Shown here: one piece after another, positions 59,330 through 64,000 of the stretch | How the letters are laid out: every line of letters begins with the position of its first letter | Position numbering within the stretch: position 1 is the stretch's first letter | Source of the DNA: Diphasiastrum complanatum | Taxonomy: Eukaryota; Streptophyta; Lycopodiopsida; Lycopodiales; Lycopodiaceae | Direction of reading: 5' to 3' | DNA: 64,000 nucleotides | Assembly: GCA_029204225.1 (NCBI GenBank) | Contig: MU832264.1 | Span: 16,352-80,351 of the forward strand | The notes under the pieces: model-generated | Told to the model about the DNA's origin: nothing | The model's database searches: none | What the model saw: only the letters and a program-made list of their open reading frames with translations | Translations under genes and position numbers: made by a program

Positions 59330-61090
59330 AGAAGTAAATTATCTGAGAATCAAGCTCATAGGGTTTCTAACCTTCTTGACTTAATCCATTTAGATATTTT
59401 TTTGGGCCAATGCAAACTACCTCTATTGGAGGTGCCAAATGTTTCACAACTTTAATTGATAATCATCCAAAAAAGACTACTATCATATTTTTAGAAGCAC
59501 AATTTGAGGCATTTCAATGCTTTCAAGAATTCAAGTAGCTTGTAAAAATTGAGACAAGAATATAAATCAAGGCACTACGTACAGATGGTGGGGGGGGGGA
59601 GTACGTTTCTACATAAATGATCAACAATCTCTCAACAAATGGAATACATAAGCAGCTCTCAACATGCCATAGGCCTTAGCAAAATCGAGTTGTTGAGCAA
59701 AATGATTAAATTATAATAGAATATGCAAAGGCTATGTTGGCACATTCGACTTTACCCAATCATTTTTGGGCTAAAGTAGTACTCACTGCTTGCTATATCC
59801 AAAATTGATCAAGCACAACATCACTAGAGGGAAAGACATATGAAAAAGCTTACTCAAGTATCAAACCTTTAATAAAAAATTACAAAATCTTTGGATGTAT
59901 GACTTGTGCTCAAAATCCACTCGAGCTTAGAAAGAAACTCGACCTAGCCAACATTAAGTCTATTTTCATTAGTCAAGTATTATTACATCATGGCTACAAG
60001 CTTTATGGTCTACAAAGAAATAAAGCATTTGTTAGTAGAAATGTTATCTTCCTAAAAGATAAATTTTTAGATTATAATCTAAATTATAGAATTAGTCTAC
60101 TGATATAAGTCTGAATTATTTTATACTCTTACACTAATCATTATTACTAGTCCATCAAGTTCTGACATACCTTCTATGAGTCATGCTCCTCAAGTAGAAA
60201 TTCCTAATTTAGATGTCGAGAGAGAGTCAAAGAGATTGATGCAGCCCTAGTAGAGCTTGACATCCACTTAATAGGTATTTTCCTCAAGCATTCTAGACAT
60301 TTGTAGAAGAAATTTAGACATTTTCAAAAGCTATATCAAACACCAACTCAAATAAGTGGAGAGAAGTCATGGAATCTGAATACAATGAGACTTGGACTCT
60401 TATTGTAAGAGAAAAGAATTATTGATTGTAAATGGATTTTTAAAAGAAATCTCATCCTGATGGAAGCATTTCCAAAAGGAAAGCCAGATTAATGGCAAGA
60501 GAATTTTCTCAAATTTCAGAAGTAGACTACACTGAGACATATAATCCAATTCTTGCCATTGCTGTGATAGAAAATCTAGAATTGCATCAAATGAATGTTT
60601 AGATTACATTTTTTTAATGGTTTGACCCAAGGAAAAATATTTATATAAAACATCCAGAAGGATTCATTAAAGCAAATTTAGAATACAAGGTTTAAAAATT
60701 CACAAGGCTTGATATTAGCTCAAACAGGCTCCCAAAGTCTAGTTCTAGAGAATTCATAAATTCCTTCTACATCTTGGATTTAAAACAAATGCAACAAATG
60801 AAAATGTCTACAAGAAGTTCGAAGGCCCTTCTTACATAAATGTTGAATTGATGTAGATGATACACTACCACTAAGCACAACTTCAAATTCAAAAGAGAAG
60901 ACTCAATGCCTTTTGAAAGAGCTTCAAAAGCAAGAGCAGGTCTACTACAAGGAGGGAAAGTGGTTCACATGTTTTTTTCAGATGTCCTCTCAAAAGCCAA
61001 AGCTCCTACTACATACAATAGAAAACAAGTGGTGGTGGTGCAATCCATTAGAGACACTCAAGCTCATGACCTCCTATAGTGAGTCATATT
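59330..61090 (+). pseudogene. Copia-7 relic, integrase to RT, heavily decayed
   Basis: Integrase traces: C-F-T-T-L-I-D-N-H, A-L-R-T-D-G-G-G-G-E-Y (59571-59604, with a G9 run), H-F-W-A-K-V-V. Then F-G-C-M-T, L-Y-G-L-Q-R and V-S-R-N-V-I-F (59890-60055). RT traces: I-D-C-K-W-I-F-K (about 60420-60445), K-A-R-L-M-A-R-E-F-S-Q, D-V-D-D-T-L near 60850. It has at least fifteen stops and is the oldest Copia copy in the window. Confidence 0.75.
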
Positions 61091-61369
61091 TGAATGGCTA
61101 AAGTACTGAAACATGCAATCTCTTCTTACTTCTTGTTTGTTTAAGATTTGAATGATGATATGTGAATCTATATGCAAACCCTGGTGCATTTATTCATAGA
61201 AAAAACTAGTAGGCACATTGATAAAAAAAAATATGTACACCCCGAAGGGAAAGTTTAAGCAAAAGTAAGCTCAAACAAGAGCTAAAGCTAAGATTAATCC
61301 AGATCCTGACATTAAAAATAAAGGTGTAAAAACCATGATGATGTCAGTGGGAGTCTGCTGCCAACTGGC
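61091..61369. other. No recognisable gene
   Basis: Short AT-rich gap between the Copia-7 relic and the RT/nuclease relic. Confidence 0.5.
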
Positions 61370-61905
61370 TACAGCAGATTAGAAAAGTGAAGAGGTGATG
61401 AGTTGGCTAGTGAACGGAGATGAGATGTAGCAGACCCAGCCATCGTCGACCGTTGAAGGATTGATAGGGCCTGAGCACGTTGCAGGGCAATGGAAATATG
61501 TTGTTTGCAAGAAGCCACAAGAATAGAACCAGGAATACCTTGATGCTCGGCTGATGAGAACACATGCGAAGAAATTTCTCAAAGCGTCGATGCAAGGTGC
61601 CATAAGTCTCAATTGCCAAGGGAATGAAATCATCAGTAGGGTGCCTGTCAGAGTAGTTTTTTTTCTTCTCTTGTGTTGCCATGCCTGCCGCTTCTCCTCG
61701 TGTGAAGGCAGAGCGAGGGAGTAGGTCACCACGCGTGGGATCAACAACAACAACATTTGCCAATGTACGAAGCACATCTTGGGAGAGGACAATGTCAACA
61801 CGCCCACGAGAAGAGTGGGACGCGGTAGAAGGAAGGACATGAGACTGCTCTGCTAACTCTCTTGCATACTTATTGAATTTTGTCACCAAAGACATATCCA
61901 CACGT
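61370..61905 (-). pseudogene. Second RT/nuclease-type relic (nuclease-like domain)
   Basis: One minus-strand frame (61901-61407) reads R-V-D-I-V-L-S-Q-D, V-V-V-V-D-P-T-R-G-D-L-L, A-T-Q-E-K-K-K-N-Y-S-D-R-H-P-T-D and F-I-P-L-A-I-E-T-Y-G-x-L-H. The overlapping frame 61840-61379 continues into the C-terminal helix region (S-I-A-L-Q-R-A-Q-A-L-S-I-L). D-P-T ... K ... E fits a PD-(D/E)XK-like nuclease pattern. It is the same family as 11885-13160 and in the same orientation, but only the C-terminal domain remains. Family naming is from memory of non-seed-plant and gymnosperm predicted proteins. Confidence 0.55.
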
Positions 61906-62452
61906 CTTGACTCTAAGCTTGCTCCACATAATGCATGTTAGTGATAATGGAAAGCTATCATGATGAATATCCTCATTTGTGTGGCAAAGTGGAATACAAG
62001 TTTTAGTCTTGACTTGACACCACTAAACCAAGCTCTTGTGACGAATTGTTAAAAGCTGAGGTGTCATTTTTAAGGTATATGTGAGCATTTAAATCAAGTT
62101 TTAATTTTTTCTAATTTTTATAAAGTGAAATCATTGTTTCATAATTTTTAAACAATTTTTAATGTAGTAAGAAATACAAAGGGTTATTTATATAGAGCCT
62201 TATCTGAACTTGTAAGTTCTCATTGGTGTGAGAGGTTGGAATCGAACTCCTCACCTGCCAAACAGAATGGAAAGCCATAACCAACTCACCAGTTATTTGC
62301 AACACTCTTTTGAATGCTGTCTTCTTGTTTCTTTCTGTTTCTGTGTCTTGCTACTATTTATTTCTCTTCGAAGATCTGCTCTCCTTTTATCCTTTCCTCT
62401 CTCCATCTGCTTTCTAGATCTGTTGACGCACTCTGCGTGCGTGCGATCGATC
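61906..62452. other. AP-4 beta upstream region and 5' leader
   Basis: AT-rich to about 62160, with TTATTTATATAGAG at 62186-62199 as a TATA-like candidate about 255 bp before the start codon, then a pyrimidine-rich leader. The in-frame sequence 62228-62452 is hydrophobic, matches nothing in the adaptin family and is treated as leader. Confidence 0.5.
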
Positions 62453-62987
62453 ATGAATGCAGACAATCGCAAGGGGGAGCTCGCAGATCTGAAGACGCAG
62501 CTGAGGCAGCTGGCTGGGAGCCGCGCTGCAGGCGTGGAGGATGTGAAACGCGAGCTTTACAAGAAGGTGATCTCCTACATGACCATCGGCATCGATGTGT
62601 CAGGTCTGTTCAGCGAGATGGTGATGTGCTCTGCCACATCCGATCTGGTGCTCAAGAAGATGTGCTACCTCTACGTCGGCAGCTATGCCAAGGTGCATCC
62701 GGATTTGGCACTTCTCACCATCAATTTCCTGCAGAAGGATTGCCGTGATGACGATCCCATGATCCGAGGTCTTGCGCTGCGGAGTTTGTGCTCCTTGAGG
62801 GTTAAGAATTTGGTGGAGTATTTGGTAGGGCCGTTACGAACAGGCCTGAAAGACAATAATGGCTATGTGAGGACAGTCGCGGCCATGGGAGTTTTGAAGC
62901 TCTATCACATTGCACCTTCTGCGTGTACTGATAATGACTTCCCAGCAACGTTGAAGGGGTCTGCTTATTCATGATCCTGATGCACAG
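62453..62987 (+). CDS. AP4B1: AP-4 adaptor complex beta subunit, first coding exon (frameshifted)
   Basis: Beta-adaptin of AP-4, which sorts cargo into coat vesicles at the trans-Golgi network. ATG 62453 is chosen because family similarity starts there: D-L-K-T-Q-L-R-Q-L-A-G-S-R, K-K-V-I-S-Y-M-T-I-G-I-D-V-S, M-V-M-C-S-A-T-S-D, C-Y-L-Y-V-G, P-M-I-R-G-L-A-L-R-S-L-C-S-L-R-V. These match AP-4 beta rather than AP-1/2 beta and form the first helical repeats of the trunk. The frame reaches T-L-K, then a run of four G (62956-62959) shifts it to a TGA at 62972-62974. One base fewer would give the expected H-D-P-D-A-Q up to a CAG|GT donor at 62987/62988. So this is either a real one-base insertion (pseudogene or partial copy) or a sequencing error. 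Later exons lie beyond the window or are absent. Confidence 0.88.
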
Positions 62988-64000
62988 GTCCACGATTAAT
63001 CTCTTCCCCTTTCCGCGTGTGGTTTCTCAGATTGCTCGCAAATAATGACTTTGAAGCCTATAACAGCTCCTATTATACGAAATAGATTTGTCAGATATGA
63101 ATGATAGGCAATTGTTCAAAATAGATGTACCCTATTTCTTGAATTTGTGTGCAATTGAGTCAGAGCATTATAGTCATAAGCGCATCTTACATTCCAGAAG
63201 CACCTCTGTTTACTAGCTCAATGTCGGTTGATGTAGTCATCCACAACATGAAGAATCGAGATTGCTGTGGCATGTTGCAATGCTATCGGAAAAACATGCA
63301 TCTTCTATATTCCAGTGCATTAGGGGAAGGGCTACAGCGCCTGGCCTAGTAACTTTCAATACGATCTGTTTTGAATGAAGAGCAAAACTCACCATTTTAG
63401 GCAGGAGAAATTACCTGTATTTGCATGATACCTCAAGCTTGTCGTAGATCACTATAACCTAGCAGGTGTCCTTGAATTGCGGATTGGAGTGCTTGCAAAG
63501 GTTGATGTTGAACCAGTTAAATTTTATCTAGATTAGCAATTTTATTTCACATCAAGAAACATTGATGAACAAAAAAAATTTGTTTCTAGTGTTGTAAATT
63601 TCGAATTCAAATGAAGAAATTACTTGAGTCTGGCCAAAGAAAATTGAAACAAGCAACGATCGCCATTTGTTGTCAAAATCACACAACAAGAGTTTGAGGA
63701 GGGGGACATGGTAATTCTTGAGATTCCAAAGGATTCAGCTTCCCAAAAGTCACAAGATTCATCTCCAAGATACTGGGGGACTAGATATGATTTATTAACC
63801 AATGGACTTGGGTTGTTTTCAGGGTTGTTTTCAGAAGCATGGGGTGGTAATGCCTAGACATGTAGGGGTATTGTGGTGTCCTTGCTAGGTTTGTTGCATG
63901 GCACAATAGATCTCTTATGTGATGCTAATTGGGAGATTGAGCACAACTTGCATTTTCAGTGCCTGAAATCTAACATCAGGGAAGATGTTACTCAAGGGTG
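62988..64000 (+). other. Probable first intron of AP-4 beta
   Basis: Starts GTCCAC at the inferred donor. No downstream adaptin exon was recognised in the last kilobase; open frames at 63149-63349 (plus) and 63620-63802 (minus) lack motifs. Confidence 0.45.

Noticed and set aside
62228-62452. Extended N-terminus for AP-4 beta
   Set aside because: In frame but hydrophobic and unlike any adaptin; family similarity starts at 62453.

Overview
The window looks like nuclear DNA of a land plant with a large, repeat-rich genome. Support comes from two host genes of clear plant type, plant-style LTR retrotransposons primed by initiator-Met tRNA, long AG/CT microsatellites and short telomere-like CCCTAA runs. 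A fern or gymnosperm fits better than a compact angiosperm: there is very little host coding DNA, deeply nested retroelements, a relic of an RT/nuclease element I associate with non-seed plants and gymnosperms, and an RT relic with Penelope-like motifs. The species cannot be fixed from sequence alone.

Host genes. (1) A class II cytosolic small heat-shock protein at 9233-10135, two exons with a 435-bp phase-0 intron and a heat-shock element about 260 bp upstream. (2) The first coding exon of an AP-4 adaptor beta subunit at 62453-62987, next to the right edge, with a one-base frameshift near its end. Everything else with coding character is mobile DNA, nearly all broken.

Layout. 1-6160: two inverted, decayed copies of an intron-bearing gene that appears to fuse a ParB-like domain to a beta-class DNA methyltransferase (DPPY-like and FxGxG-like motifs). 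A quasi-regular array of a 17-bp palindrome lies upstream of one copy, and more palindromes lie in an intron of the other. 6170-8335: Copia remnants. 8950-10240: the sHSP gene. 11.88-13.16 kb: RT/nuclease relic. 14.8-16.9 kb: Gypsy-like gag region. 16.9-22.45 kb: two Copia elements truncated into each other in opposite orientation. 22.66-28.6 kb: Copia RT/RNase H blocks with an LTR. 30.4-34.76 kb: Ty3/Gypsy pol with 3' LTR. 35.4-44.16 kb: an LTR-flanked minus-strand Copia element, then a plus-strand Copia that changes family in mid-pol. 44-50 kb: AT-rich, with minor repeats and a MITE-like element. 50.0-51.06 kb: Penelope-like RT relic. 51.04-57.1 kb: Gypsy LTR plus a Copia element cut by solo LTR pieces. 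58.1-61.1 kb: two Copia relics. 61.37-61.9 kb: a second RT/nuclease relic. 62.2 kb to the end: AP-4 beta.

How it fits together. This is an intergenic retroelement graveyard between two host genes. Many lesions are TGG to TGA/TAG or CAG to TAG, as expected from deamination of methylated cytosines in silenced plant transposons. The most unusual content is the left 6 kb: a methyltransferase-like mobile or horizontally acquired gene associated with an array of dyad-symmetric sites.
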